Shown one piece after another: positions 43,089-52,378 of a stretch of DNA of 64,000 nt. Position 1 is the stretch's first letter; the number at the start of each line of letters is the position of its first letter. The DNA is from Brassicibacter mesophilus (GTDB taxonomy: Bacteria > Bacillota > Clostridia > Tissierellales > Proteiniboraceae), in assembly GCF_050433385.1 (NCBI RefSeq), contig NZ_JBNPXI010000003.1, forward strand, positions 314,201-378,200, given 5' to 3'. The position numbers and the translations under genes were made by a program. A model generated the notes under the pieces. It was not told the DNA's origin, did not search any database, and was given only the letters and a program-made list of their open reading frames with translations.

Positions 43089-44036
43089 ATGTCAAGGGTG
43101 TCAAATGCACTTAATATGTATTTTTTACTTCAAGTAAGAGATATTATGAGAATTGAAGAAATTGCAGAACAATTAGAAGTAACACCAAGAATGGTGAAAA
43201 AATATAAAAACGATTTAGAAATGGCAGGTATTTATATAGGTTCAAAATTAGGTAGATATGGTGGCTATTATTTGGAAAATAAAAGAAGCTTAGATGCAAT
43301 AGATTTTACCAAAGATGAATTAAGTGCTTTAAAGATGGCTAAGGAAACGATAAAAAGCGGTAAATATCACTATAGTTCAAAATTTGAGATACTTACAAGC
43401 AAAATACTTAGCTCAAAAACTCATATTGATGACATATATTACCACAATAAATCAATAAGTGAATCAGATGAAATAGTAAAAAAAGAAAAACGAATCTGGA
43501 TTGATATTAATCTAGCAATAAACCAAAATAAAAAAGTTAAGATGAAATATAAGTCTTTAAAAGCACATGGCTTAGAAATAAAGGAGAGAATAGTAAATCC
43601 ATACGGCATTTTTGATTATAAGGGAGCTACATATTTCTATGGGTACTGTGAGAATGCAAAAGATATTAGATTCTTTAAATTATCTAGAATTGTAGAATAT
43701 GAGGTATTAAAAAATAAATTTGATGTAAAGCTTGATTTTGATTTTGATGAAGTATTAGAAAAATCATTTGGAATATATAATGATGAGACAATATATTTGA
43801 AATTAAAGATACATTATCCAATGAGTGAAATAGTAAAGGAAAAACAAATTACAAAAGAACAGAAAATTACAGAAATAGATAGTAAGACTATATTCTTTGA
43901 AGCAAAAATGAAAGGTTATACTGAAATAAAATCTTGGGTAATGAGTATGGGAAGCTATGTAGAGGTGATAGAACCAGTGAAATTAAAAGAAGACATAGTT
44001 GAAGAAGTAGATAAATTAATAGCTTTATATAGATGA
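43089..44036 (+). CDS. WYL-domain transcriptional regulator next to the cas operon
   Basis: 315 residues from ATG 43089 (AGGAGG six nt upstream). An N-terminal HTH of the DeoR/HTH_11 type (MRIEEIAEQLEVTPRMVKKY) is followed by a WYL domain (residues about 140-215, with NPYGIFDYKGATYFYGYCE and FFKLSRI) and a C-terminal WCX-like extension. WYL proteins are common neighbours of CRISPR-Cas and other defence loci and respond to nucleic-acid-like ligands. It is co-oriented with cas6, 77 bp upstream, so control of the cas operon is likely but not shown. Confidence 0.87.
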   Translation: MSRVSNALNMYFLLQVRDIMRIEEIAEQLEVTPRMVKKYKNDLEMAGIYIGSKLGRYGGYYLENKRSLDAIDFTKDELSALKMAKETIKSGKYHYSSKFEILTSKILSSKTHIDDIYYHNKSISESDEIVKKEKRIWIDINLAINQNKKVKMKYKSLKAHGLEIKERIVNPYGIFDYKGATYFYGYCENAKDIRFFKLSRIVEYEVLKNKFDVKLDFDFDEVLEKSFGIYNDETIYLKLKIHYPMSEIVKEKQITKEQKITEIDSKTIFFEAKMKGYTEIKSWVMSMGSYVEVIEPVKLKEDIVEEVDKLIALYR

Positions 44037-44113
44037 ACTTGAAATAAATATTTTTAATGAAACATTTTAATTCACCATTATATGATAGATTCTAAATGAA
44101 GGGAGGTGAAAAT

Positions 44114-44842
44114 ATGAGATTTTCAGTAGAGTTGTTATTAGAAAATGAAATAATACCAAAAGATAAGAATAGAATAATATTGTCGCTTTTGAAGAATTGC
44201 TTTAGTTCGTATAGTGAAGAGTACTATGAAAATCTATATCAGAATACTAATAATAAGATTAAAGACTTTACATTTTCATTATATTTAGGTGGATGTAAGT
44301 TTTTAAGAGAAGAAATACTTATTCCGGGTAAAAAAATAATTCTAAACTTTTCGGCGTATAGCTTTGAGGATGGGATTATGTTTTATAACTCTTTTTTAAG
44401 TAATAAAGGAAAGCGATACCCTTTAAAGAACAATACTATTATGATTGGAAAGATAAATCTAGTAAAAGAAAAAACAATATATAGTAATGAAATAATATTT
44501 AAAACTATGAGTCCTATTGTAGTTAGAGAACACAACGGAAATAATGGCAAAACGTGGTACCATTCACTAAGCAGTGAAGAAGGACGAGCTATTTTTATAG
44601 AGAACCTTAGATATCAGCTAAAAGATGTATTTGGAGAAAGAGTAACATATGATTTTAAAGATATAGAAATAAACATTTCAAATGACAATAAAGAAGTCAA
44701 AGTAAAGAACTATGGAATAGAGGTACTTTCTAACATAGCAAAGATCAAAATAAAATCTCAGCCATATATTTTAGACTATTTATATAAGGCTGGTATAGGA
44801 AGTAAAAGGGGCAGTGGATTCGGGATGGTAGATATAGTGTAG
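44114..44842 (+). CDS. cas6: Cas6 crRNA endoribonuclease (type I-B)
   Basis: 242 residues from ATG 44114 behind GGAGGTG. A double ferredoxin-like protein with the characteristic C-terminal Gly-rich loop, KAGIGSKRGSGFGMVDIV. It should cut the array transcript inside each repeat, at or near the small CTACAGTAG dyad, leaving an 8-nt repeat tag. It is the first gene of the cas operon, 10 bp before cas8b. Confidence 0.93.
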   Translation: MRFSVELLLENEIIPKDKNRIILSLLKNCFSSYSEEYYENLYQNTNNKIKDFTFSLYLGGCKFLREEILIPGKKIILNFSAYSFEDGIMFYNSFLSNKGKRYPLKNNTIMIGKINLVKEKTIYSNEIIFKTMSPIVVREHNGNNGKTWYHSLSSEEGRAIFIENLRYQLKDVFGERVTYDFKDIEINISNDNKEVKVKNYGIEVLSNIAKIKIKSQPYILDYLYKAGIGSKRGSGFGMVDIV

Positions 44843-44852
44843 GGGAGGTGAA

Positions 44853-46532
44853 ATGGTGGATAATCAAATAAAAATTGAAATGGGAGACTGGATGATTAAT
44901 GCTGGAATAGTAGGGCTTTACAACATATTAGAAAATGCAGGAGATGATGTACAGTTCTATGAACAAGGAATACAAATTGAACATTCTATGTTAAATAATT
45001 TTGAAGAAAAATATTTCAATTATTTTATAGAAAAATATAAAGAAAGTACGGCATGGTTTAAAATAGTATCTTATAAAGAGATAATTAAAAATTATGAGAA
45101 CAATGATTTTAAAAACTTTAATGATCAATCTTTAGAATCACTAAACAAATATATTGAAATGGTCAAGGATTATTTAAATAGAAACAATTATAAAAAGGTA
45201 TATCCTTTTATAAAACATGATAAAAATATATTAGGTTTGCATAAAGAGTTATCAAAAATCAAATTAAGTAAAAAAGATAAAATAGAAGACAAGATAGATG
45301 ATGTAAAAGATCGTTTCAAAATAATAAATGAAATTATTGATTATTGTGGTAGTGAAGATGGGAAAAAGTATATAGCAGCAAAAGGAGTAATATATAGTGT
45401 TATAAACAATGCTTGGAATGGGATTTGTTTTTTAAATCCACAAACTAAAGAGCATGATGTATATATAGATTATAGAAATTATTTTATAGAACCAGTTCTA
45501 AAATATATAGGGTCGGAAAAATCGAAGTTTAAATATAGTTGTTTTTCATGTGACAGAGCAATTAAAGATTTAAAAAATGATTTAAGTTTTTTAACTATGA
45601 CAGGATTTGATGTAAGTAGAAAATCTTCACATGTTTGGAATTTTGATAATGATGTAGCAGTTTGTCCTATTTGCAAACTAATATATTCGTGTATACCTGC
45701 TGGAATTACTTATGTTTATGATAAAGGAATTTATATAAATGATAATTCCAATATAGAAAATGCTATTCACATTAATAATAAAATAAAAGCAGAAATTCTA
45801 AAAGAAAGTGAAATCAAAAATTCTAGAACATATAGAGCCCTAGTCAATGCTATATACGAACAATTTAATGACAAAGTAAAATATGAATTATCAGATATTC
45901 AGATTGTTAAATATGAAGATAATAAATACAAGTTTAATATATTATCTAAAAAATCTTTAAAAATTATATCAGAGTCACAGAAAAATCTAAATGGTTTAAT
46001 TAAATGTGGATTTAAAGAAGTCAATACTTATTTTAATATTTATGAGCTTATTATTGACAGACTACTAAACAATCAAAATTTATTTACACTTATTCATAAA
46101 TTGTTAATCTATAAATTATCTACTCCAAAAGATTCACATTTTAGTATTTCACAAGTACTGAAAATATTAAATATTAATCAAATATTCTTGGAGGGAATGG
46201 GTTATATGGAAAATCAAGAAAAGGATATCATAAAGATTGCTAATGCTTCAGGTTATTATTTAAGGAAAAAATATAAAGAGAAACGTGCTCAAGATAAATT
46301 AAGTGGTATAGCATATAGGTTACTTAATGCATTAAAAACAAATAATGAAGGTATGTTTATGGATACGATATTAAACTGTTATTTGTATGCAAATACTACT
46401 GTACCAAATGTATTTATAGATGCCCTTAGAAACAATGAAAATTTGAAAACCATTGGATATGCATTTGTATCTGGACTTATTGAAGGAAAAGAACAAAATG
46501 ATAAAAATGGAGGAGATAATAATGAAAAATAA
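44853..46532 (+). CDS. cas8b: Cas8b/Cst1-type large Cascade subunit
   Basis: 559 residues. Little sequence is conserved, but its position, length and a zinc-finger-like pair of Cys motifs (FSCDRA near residue 230 and VCPICKLIYSC near 270) fit the Cst1/Cas8b type of the Tneap I-B subtype. The start MVDNQIKIEMGDWMINAGIV is also typical. As the large subunit it should recognise the PAM and position Cas3. The end overlaps cas7 by 11 nt. Confidence 0.88.
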   Translation: MVDNQIKIEMGDWMINAGIVGLYNILENAGDDVQFYEQGIQIEHSMLNNFEEKYFNYFIEKYKESTAWFKIVSYKEIIKNYENNDFKNFNDQSLESLNKYIEMVKDYLNRNNYKKVYPFIKHDKNILGLHKELSKIKLSKKDKIEDKIDDVKDRFKIINEIIDYCGSEDGKKYIAAKGVIYSVINNAWNGICFLNPQTKEHDVYIDYRNYFIEPVLKYIGSEKSKFKYSCFSCDRAIKDLKNDLSFLTMTGFDVSRKSSHVWNFDNDVAVCPICKLIYSCIPAGITYVYDKGIYINDNSNIENAIHINNKIKAEILKESEIKNSRTYRALVNAIYEQFNDKVKYELSDIQIVKYEDNKYKFNILSKKSLKIISESQKNLNGLIKCGFKEVNTYFNIYELIIDRLLNNQNLFTLIHKLLIYKLSTPKDSHFSISQVLKILNINQIFLEGMGYMENQEKDIIKIANASGYYLRKKYKEKRAQDKLSGIAYRLLNALKTNNEGMFMDTILNCYLYANTTVPNVFIDALRNNENLKTIGYAFVSGLIEGKEQNDKNGGDNNEK

Positions 46533-47406
46533 TATATCAGAAAAAGGTTTAGCTATATCTATAATTTTTGAAGCAGAAAGTGCTAATTATGGGGAATCAG
46601 TTGGAAATGTTGCTTCATTAAAAAAAGTTGCTAGAGGTAAAGGTGAGCAATATACATATATTTCAAGACAAGCTATTAGATATAATATTGTTGAACAATT
46701 AAGAGAAGAGTTAGCTCCTGTAAAGGCAGAAGGAAGTGGAGATAAAAAGGTGATTCAATTTCATGCTGATGCAACCATAGATAAATATCCTGAGATAGAT
46801 TTTTTTGGATATTTGAAGACAGAAAAAGGAACAGGAGGGAAAAAAAGATCTGCAAAAGTAAGGTTATCTAATGCTATATCTTTAGAAACTTTCAAGGGAG
46901 ATTTAGATTTTTTAACTAACAAAGGATTGGCAGATAGATTAAATGAAAATATGAATATAGCTCAAGCTGAAATTCATAGATCATATTATAGATATACAAT
47001 AGTGATTGATTTAGATCAGATAGGAATAGATGAGGAATATGATATAGAAATATCTAATGATGAAAAAGCAAGAAGAGTCAATAAGTTATTAGATACAGTT
47101 TCGTTATTATATAGAGATATTAGAGGTAGAAGAGAAGACCTAAAACCATTATTTGTAATTGGTGGAGTATATGATGTGAAAAATCCTGTATTTCAAAATG
47201 TTTTAGATGTAAAAGATAATAAAGTAGTTGTTGAACAAATAGAGAGTGGCTTATTTGATTATATAAAAAAAGATACAATTTGTGGACTTATTGAAGGAAA
47301 ATTTGATAATGACAAAGAGATCAAAGAGAAATTAAATGCTACACTTATGCCTGAATTTTTTACAAATTTAAAAGAAAAGGTAAAAGGTTATTATGAAGGC
47401 AATTAG
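46522..47406 (+). CDS. cas7: Cas7/Cst2/DevR-family backbone subunit
   Basis: 294 residues from ATG 46522, eight nt after GGAGG inside cas8b. The DevR-like beginning KGLAISIIFEAESANYGESV and SLKKVARGKGEQYTYISRQA is followed by typical core sequence such as AEIHRSYYRYTIVIDLDQIG. Several copies should coat the crRNA in Cascade. Stop overlaps cas5 by 14 nt. Confidence 0.93.
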   Translation: MKNNISEKGLAISIIFEAESANYGESVGNVASLKKVARGKGEQYTYISRQAIRYNIVEQLREELAPVKAEGSGDKKVIQFHADATIDKYPEIDFFGYLKTEKGTGGKKRSAKVRLSNAISLETFKGDLDFLTNKGLADRLNENMNIAQAEIHRSYYRYTIVIDLDQIGIDEEYDIEISNDEKARRVNKLLDTVSLLYRDIRGRREDLKPLFVIGGVYDVKNPVFQNVLDVKDNKVVVEQIESGLFDYIKKDTICGLIEGKFDNDKEIKEKLNATLMPEFFTNLKEKVKGYYEGN

Positions 47407-48172
47407 ATTAAAATTAAAGCAGGATATGGTGAATTATAAAAAGCCTACAAGTTTTCAATTAAAAGAAACTTATCCGCTACCTCCATATTCTACAGTTATT
47501 GGAATGGTTCATAATCTTTGTGGTTATACAGAATATAAAGAAATGGAAATAAGTGTACAAGGAAAATATCATTCAAAAGTTAACGATCTTTATACTAGAT
47601 ATGAATTTAAAAATGCTATGAAATTTGAAGCAACAAGACATCAGCTAGAAGTAGGTAATTTTGGTGTAAGTAGAGGGGTTGCTACATCGGAATTACTAGT
47701 AGATGTAGAGCTTTTAATTCATATAATTCCTAAAGATCAAGAATTAGTTTATGAGATAGAAGAAGCTTTTTTATATCCTAGAGAGTATCCTTCTTTAGGA
47801 AGAAGAGAAGATTTAGTAGTTATAGAAGAAGTAAAGGTAGTAGAATTATTATTTAAAGAAGGATTTAAAAAATCAATAAGAGGAATAAGTGATTATAGTG
47901 CATATATTCCAATAAATTTGATTGATAATATCGGAATAAAAAGTAAGGTTCAAGGTATTACTGTGTCGGGAACTAAATACAAACTAAACAAAAATTATGA
48001 ACTTATAAATTATGGTAATAAGAAATCTCCTAAGATTTTTAGAAAATGGAAAAAGGAAGAAGTAATATATGCAACCAATCTATTTGCATTAAGAAAAAAA
48101 GATATTATTTTAGATCAAGATTATAATATTGTATTTGCTATATTAGATACTGGAGAGGTTTATAATGAATAA
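47393..48172 (+). CDS. cas5: Cas5 (Cas5t type) Cascade subunit
   Basis: 259 residues. The N-terminus (MKAIRLKLKQDMVNYKKPTS, then PLPPYSTVIGMVHNLCGY) is typical of Cas5: a short strand, then the P-P-STVIGM turn. Near residue 130 YPREYPSLGRREDLV fits as well. It should hold the 5' tag of the crRNA. Overlaps with cas7 (14 nt) and cas3 (8 nt) show tight coupling. Confidence 0.92.
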   Translation: MKAIRLKLKQDMVNYKKPTSFQLKETYPLPPYSTVIGMVHNLCGYTEYKEMEISVQGKYHSKVNDLYTRYEFKNAMKFEATRHQLEVGNFGVSRGVATSELLVDVELLIHIIPKDQELVYEIEEAFLYPREYPSLGRREDLVVIEEVKVVELLFKEGFKKSIRGISDYSAYIPINLIDNIGIKSKVQGITVSGTKYKLNKNYELINYGNKKSPKIFRKWKKEEVIYATNLFALRKKDIILDQDYNIVFAILDTGEVYNE

Positions 48173-50402
48173 TTATTTAGCTAAATCACATCCCATAGAG
48201 ACTATTCAACAACATACAGATAAATTATTAAAAAATTATGAAAAGCTAAAGTATATATATCCTAATCTAGATATAGATTGGGATATATTATACCGTGCAT
48301 GTGTTTATCATGATCTTGGCAAGATGAATTTAAAGTTTCAAGATAAAATTGAAAAGAGGAAAATATGGAAAAATGAAATACCCCATGGAATTTTAAGTCT
48401 TGCGTTTATAGATTATGAAGAATTAGAAGAGTTAGGGTATACAGATGAAAAAATAAAAATTCTTTTTCATTCTATTGGATATCATCATGAGAGGGAACTA
48501 AATTATACTGATGAAGGATTAGAAGAGGAAATTGAATTATTAAAAAATGAGTTTGAAAACTTCAAATATGACAAACTGGATAGTCAAGTAATTTTAGATG
48601 AAATAGAAGAATCATTTTTTATTAAAAATGATAGAATATATCAACAAAACAATGAAAAAATATTTTTTGAATATATTTTAATTAAAGGTTTACTAAATAG
48701 ACTTGATTATGCTGCTAGCGGATATATTGATGTTGAAAAAGAAAACAACTTTTTAATCAATTCACTTGAAAATTTATTACAAGAATGGAAAGAGTATGAT
48801 CCAAAATCTAATTGGAATAAGTTACAAATGCACATGATAGAAAATAGAGATAATAATGTAATTGCTATAGCTGAGACTGGTATGGGAAAAACAGAAGCAG
48901 GGTTATTATGGATAGGAGATCATAAAGGCTTTTTCACTCTTCCTCTAAAAACTGCTATTAATGCTATGTATGATAGAGTGGCAAATAAAATTATAAAAAA
49001 GGATTTTGATAATAAAGTAGGGTTACTACACTCTGATACATATAGCGAATATTTTAACAGAAATTTAGAAGAAATAGAGATTGATGAATACTATAATAAA
49101 ACAAAACAATTATCATTACCTCTTACAATTTGTACATTAGATCAAATATTTGACTTTGTATATAGATATAGAGGATTTGAACCTAAACTTGCAACTTTAG
49201 CATATTCAAAAATAGTAATTGATGAGGTACAAATGTATGCCCCTGATTTACTAGCATACTTAATAGTAGGGTTATCTTATGTTAATAAAGTAGGAGGTAA
49301 GTTTGCAATATTGACAGCTACACTTCCACCTATAGTAGAAGATTTATTAAAAAGAGAAGGAATAGATTTTGTTCCATCAAAAACATTTACAAAGGAAAAT
49401 AGAATAAGACATAGCATGAGGGTTATAGAGAAAAAGTTAGATACAAAATATGTAGTGGATTTATATAATAAAAATAAAGTGTTAGTTATATGTAATACGG
49501 TAAAAGAAGCACAACGAATTTATCAAGAGCTAAAAGAAAATTACAGTATAGAAAATGTGAATTTATTTCATAGTAATTTTATTAAAAGGGATCGTAAAGA
49601 AAAAGAAAAACAAATACTTAAGATTGGAGATAAAGATTTAAAGGGAGATGGAATATGGGTAACTACTCAGGTGGTAGAGGCATCCTTAGATATTGATTTT
49701 GACATACTTATTACAGAGTTATCTGATTTAAATGGGTTATTTCAAAGAATGGGTAGATGTTATAGGAGTAGACCATTTAATCAAGAAGGCTACAATTGTT
49801 ATGTATTTAATGGAGGAGAAAAAGATTGTAATGGTGTAGGATATTTTATAGACAAAGATATTTTTAAATTATCTAAAAAAGCATTAAAAAATATAGATGG
49901 GAAACTAGAAGAAAAACAGAAAATGGAATTAGTTAAAAGCTTATATACAATAGAACAACTAAAAGATACAAAGTATTATAAAGATATAGTAGATAACATA
50001 AAGTATGTAAAAAGTATAACGGATTATGAATTGTCCAAAAGTGAAACTAAAAAAAGATTTAGAAATATTAAATCCACAACAATTATACCCAAAAATATAT
50101 ATGATGAAAATATTGAAGAAATAAAAAGATATGTTCAGGTTTTATCTATACAATATGATCAGGTATTGACACAAGAAGAAAGAAAAGAGTTAAGAAACAA
50201 AAAAATTAGAGCTAGAAGTGATTTGATGAATTTTACAGCAAGTGTTCCTGATAGAGAAGTGAAAAATAATATAGTAGATCAAGTTGAAATAAGCAAATAT
50301 GAGAGCATACCAATATTAAATTGTAATTACTCAAGTAAAATAGGAATTCAGTATATAAAACCAAATATTACGCCAAGAGATTTCTCAGATAAATTTATAT
50401 AA
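48165..50402 (+). CDS. cas3: Cas3 HD nuclease-helicase
   Basis: 745 residues. N-terminal HD nuclease: KSHPIETIQQHTDK, YHDLGKMNLKFQDK near residue 50 and SIGYHHERE near 105. The SF2 helicase part has Walker A AETGMGKTEAG near 236, the DExH-like box IDEVQMY near 353, LTATLPP, and motif VI QRMGRCYRSRP. All elements needed for single-strand nicking and processive degradation are seen, so it appears functional. It is a fused HD-helicase form and lies 14 bp before cas4. Confidence 0.95.
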   Translation: MNNYLAKSHPIETIQQHTDKLLKNYEKLKYIYPNLDIDWDILYRACVYHDLGKMNLKFQDKIEKRKIWKNEIPHGILSLAFIDYEELEELGYTDEKIKILFHSIGYHHERELNYTDEGLEEEIELLKNEFENFKYDKLDSQVILDEIEESFFIKNDRIYQQNNEKIFFEYILIKGLLNRLDYAASGYIDVEKENNFLINSLENLLQEWKEYDPKSNWNKLQMHMIENRDNNVIAIAETGMGKTEAGLLWIGDHKGFFTLPLKTAINAMYDRVANKIIKKDFDNKVGLLHSDTYSEYFNRNLEEIEIDEYYNKTKQLSLPLTICTLDQIFDFVYRYRGFEPKLATLAYSKIVIDEVQMYAPDLLAYLIVGLSYVNKVGGKFAILTATLPPIVEDLLKREGIDFVPSKTFTKENRIRHSMRVIEKKLDTKYVVDLYNKNKVLVICNTVKEAQRIYQELKENYSIENVNLFHSNFIKRDRKEKEKQILKIGDKDLKGDGIWVTTQVVEASLDIDFDILITELSDLNGLFQRMGRCYRSRPFNQEGYNCYVFNGGEKDCNGVGYFIDKDIFKLSKKALKNIDGKLEEKQKMELVKSLYTIEQLKDTKYYKDIVDNIKYVKSITDYELSKSETKKRFRNIKSTTIIPKNIYDENIEEIKRYVQVLSIQYDQVLTQEERKELRNKKIRARSDLMNFTASVPDREVKNNIVDQVEISKYESIPILNCNYSSKIGIQYIKPNITPRDFSDKFI

Positions 50403-50416
50403 GGTAGAGTGATAAT

Positions 50417-50908
50417 ATGAAAAAAATAACAGGTGTAATGGTTTACTACTACTTTGTTTGCAAAAGAAAGCTATGGCTTTTTAACAATGATCTTACTATG
50501 GAACAAAATAGTGACTTAGTAGGTATGGGGAAACTGCTGGATGAGACATCTTACAAAAGAGAAAAGAAAAATATATTGATAGATGAAAATATTAATATTG
50601 ACTTTTTAAAAGACTGGAAAGTGATACATGAAGTAAAGAAATCACGAAAAATAGAAGAAGCTTCAAAATGGCAATTAAAATATTACATATGGTTGCTAAA
50701 AGAAAAAGGCGTAGATATTGAAAAGGGTATATTAGATTATCCACTTTTGAAGAAAAGAGAAGATGTGTTTCTAGGCATAGAAGATGAACAGCAGCTACAG
50801 ATAATTCTAGGTGAAATAGAGGATATATTATTATTACAATTACCACCAAAGACTAATAAAAAAAACATATGTAAAAAATGTGCCTATTATGAACTTTGTT
50901 TTATATAG
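50417..50908 (+). CDS. cas4: Cas4 exonuclease
   Basis: 163 residues. Four Cys for a 4Fe-4S cluster can be placed: FVCKRKLW near residue 18 and NICKKCAYYELCFI at the C-terminus. The nuclease Lys motif is in HEVKKSRKIEEASKWQL near residue 75. Cas4 selects PAM-bearing prespacers for Cas1-Cas2. It is 9 bp upstream of cas1. Confidence 0.93.
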   Translation: MKKITGVMVYYYFVCKRKLWLFNNDLTMEQNSDLVGMGKLLDETSYKREKKNILIDENINIDFLKDWKVIHEVKKSRKIEEASKWQLKYYIWLLKEKGVDIEKGILDYPLLKKREDVFLGIEDEQQLQIILGEIEDILLLQLPPKTNKKNICKKCAYYELCFI

Positions 50909-50917
50909 GAGGTCACC

Positions 50918-51910
50918 ATGGGAGAAACTTTTTATATTTTTAAAGATGGAGATTTGAGAAGAAAAGATAACAATATAATTGCTAAAACCAAAGAAGGAGA
51001 TAAGAAAAATTTAAAAGCTGAGGTTACAGATGAAATATATTTGTTTGGAGAGATAGGAATGAATACAAAGCTGCTTAACTTTCTATCTCAACAAAAAATA
51101 GTTATGCATATATTTAATTATTATGGATTTTACAGTGGGAGCTTTTATCCGAGAGAAACGAATATAAGTGGATATCTACTAGTTAAACAAGTAAAAAGCT
51201 ATGATGATGTTAAAAAAAGAGTTAGTATTGCTAAAGAAATATTAAAGTCAGCTGCGTATAACATATATAGAAATTTAAGATATTATAACGGTAGGGGTGT
51301 TGAATTAGATACCTCTATGAAAGAAATACAGAGCTTGATAAACAGACTAGATTTTGGTGAAAGTATAAATGAACTAATGGGTATAGAAGGCAATATAAGG
51401 AAAATATATTATTCAACATGGAACAGTATTGTAAAACAAGATATAAACTTTGAAAAACGGGTTAAAAGACCACCAGATAATATGATTAATTCATTGCTTT
51501 CATTTGTAAATAGCCTTATATACACAACTGTACTGTCTGAAATATATAAAACTCAGCTAAATCCAACAGTAAGTTTTTTACACGAGCCTGGAACAAAAAG
51601 ATTCTCATTATGCTTGGATATTGCAGAAATATTTAAGCCATTGATTGGAGAACGAATGATATTTTCATTATTAAATAAAAATCAGATTACAGAGGAAGAT
51701 TTTGATAAAGAATCAAACTTTATATATTTAAAAGAGACTGGTAAAAAGAAGATACTAATGGAATATGATAGACGGCTTGAGCAAACTATAGCTCACAGAG
51801 ACTTAGGACGAGATGTTTCTTATAGATATCTAATTAGATTAGAATGCTATAAGCTTATAAAAGATATTATAGGAGAAAAAGCTTATAGTGGATTTAAAAT
51901 TTGGTGGTGA
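50918..51910 (+). CDS. cas1: Cas1 integrase (I-B type)
   Basis: 330 residues from ATG 50918 after GGAGGTCACC. Metal ligands fit: Glu in GIEGNIRKIYYSTW near residue 165, His in SFLHEPGTKRFSLCLDIAE near 222, and Asp in the same block. The N-terminal beta domain starts TFYIFKDGDLRRKDN. All catalytic residues are present, consistent with the long array next door. Confidence 0.96.
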   Translation: MGETFYIFKDGDLRRKDNNIIAKTKEGDKKNLKAEVTDEIYLFGEIGMNTKLLNFLSQQKIVMHIFNYYGFYSGSFYPRETNISGYLLVKQVKSYDDVKKRVSIAKEILKSAAYNIYRNLRYYNGRGVELDTSMKEIQSLINRLDFGESINELMGIEGNIRKIYYSTWNSIVKQDINFEKRVKRPPDNMINSLLSFVNSLIYTTVLSEIYKTQLNPTVSFLHEPGTKRFSLCLDIAEIFKPLIGERMIFSLLNKNQITEEDFDKESNFIYLKETGKKKILMEYDRRLEQTIAHRDLGRDVSYRYLIRLECYKLIKDIIGEKAYSGFKIWW

Positions 51911-51914
51911 TTAA

Positions 51915-52193
51915 ATGTACGTTGTTTTAATGTATGATATAATGATGGATGAAGGTGGAGCCAAGGTACAGAGAAATACATTTAAAATATGCAAAAGATA
52001 TTTAACACATATTCAAATGTCTGTGTTTGAAGGTAATTTGACAGAGCTTAATCTAATGAAGTTGAAAAAAGAGCTAAATCAATTTATAAGAAATAACAAA
52101 GATTCTCTTATTATATTTAAGAGTAGAGATGAAAAATGGTTGACTAAAGAGTTTTTAGGAATTATAGATGATAAAACATCTAATTTTTTTTAG
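51915..52193 (+). CDS. cas2: Cas2 adaptation protein
   Basis: 92 residues. Ferredoxin-like: MYVVLMYDIMMDEGG with Asp at residue 8, then KRYLTHIQMSVFEGNL and DSLIIFKSRDEKW. It bridges two Cas1 dimers in the integration complex. It is the last cas gene; the leader follows directly. Confidence 0.95.
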   Translation: MYVVLMYDIMMDEGGAKVQRNTFKICKRYLTHIQMSVFEGNLTELNLMKLKKELNQFIRNNKDSLIIFKSRDEKWLTKEFLGIIDDKTSNFF

Positions 52194-52378
52194 AAATCAG
52201 TATGTCGACCTATAATAGTGTAAAAACCATTGGAGATAGACAATATTAGTATATATCATCAATATAAAGCTTTTATCTTAAATAATAATTAAAAGTATAG
52301 CTTGTAATGACAAATGAAATCTAGATAGACAGAAAGATCAAGTATAAGCTAGTTTTATCAATGGTTTAAATGGAACGC
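52194..52378 (+). promoter_or_regulatory. CRISPR leader
   Basis: 185 bp of AT-rich DNA between the cas2 stop and the first repeat, without any ORF. It is the expected place for the array promoter and for the integration signals. New spacers would be added at 52379, and the array reads on the plus strand in the same direction as the cas genes. Confidence 0.85.

Noticed and set aside
52194..52378. Possible extra small gene between cas2 and the array
   Set aside because: No ORF with a ribosome site; position and composition fit a leader.
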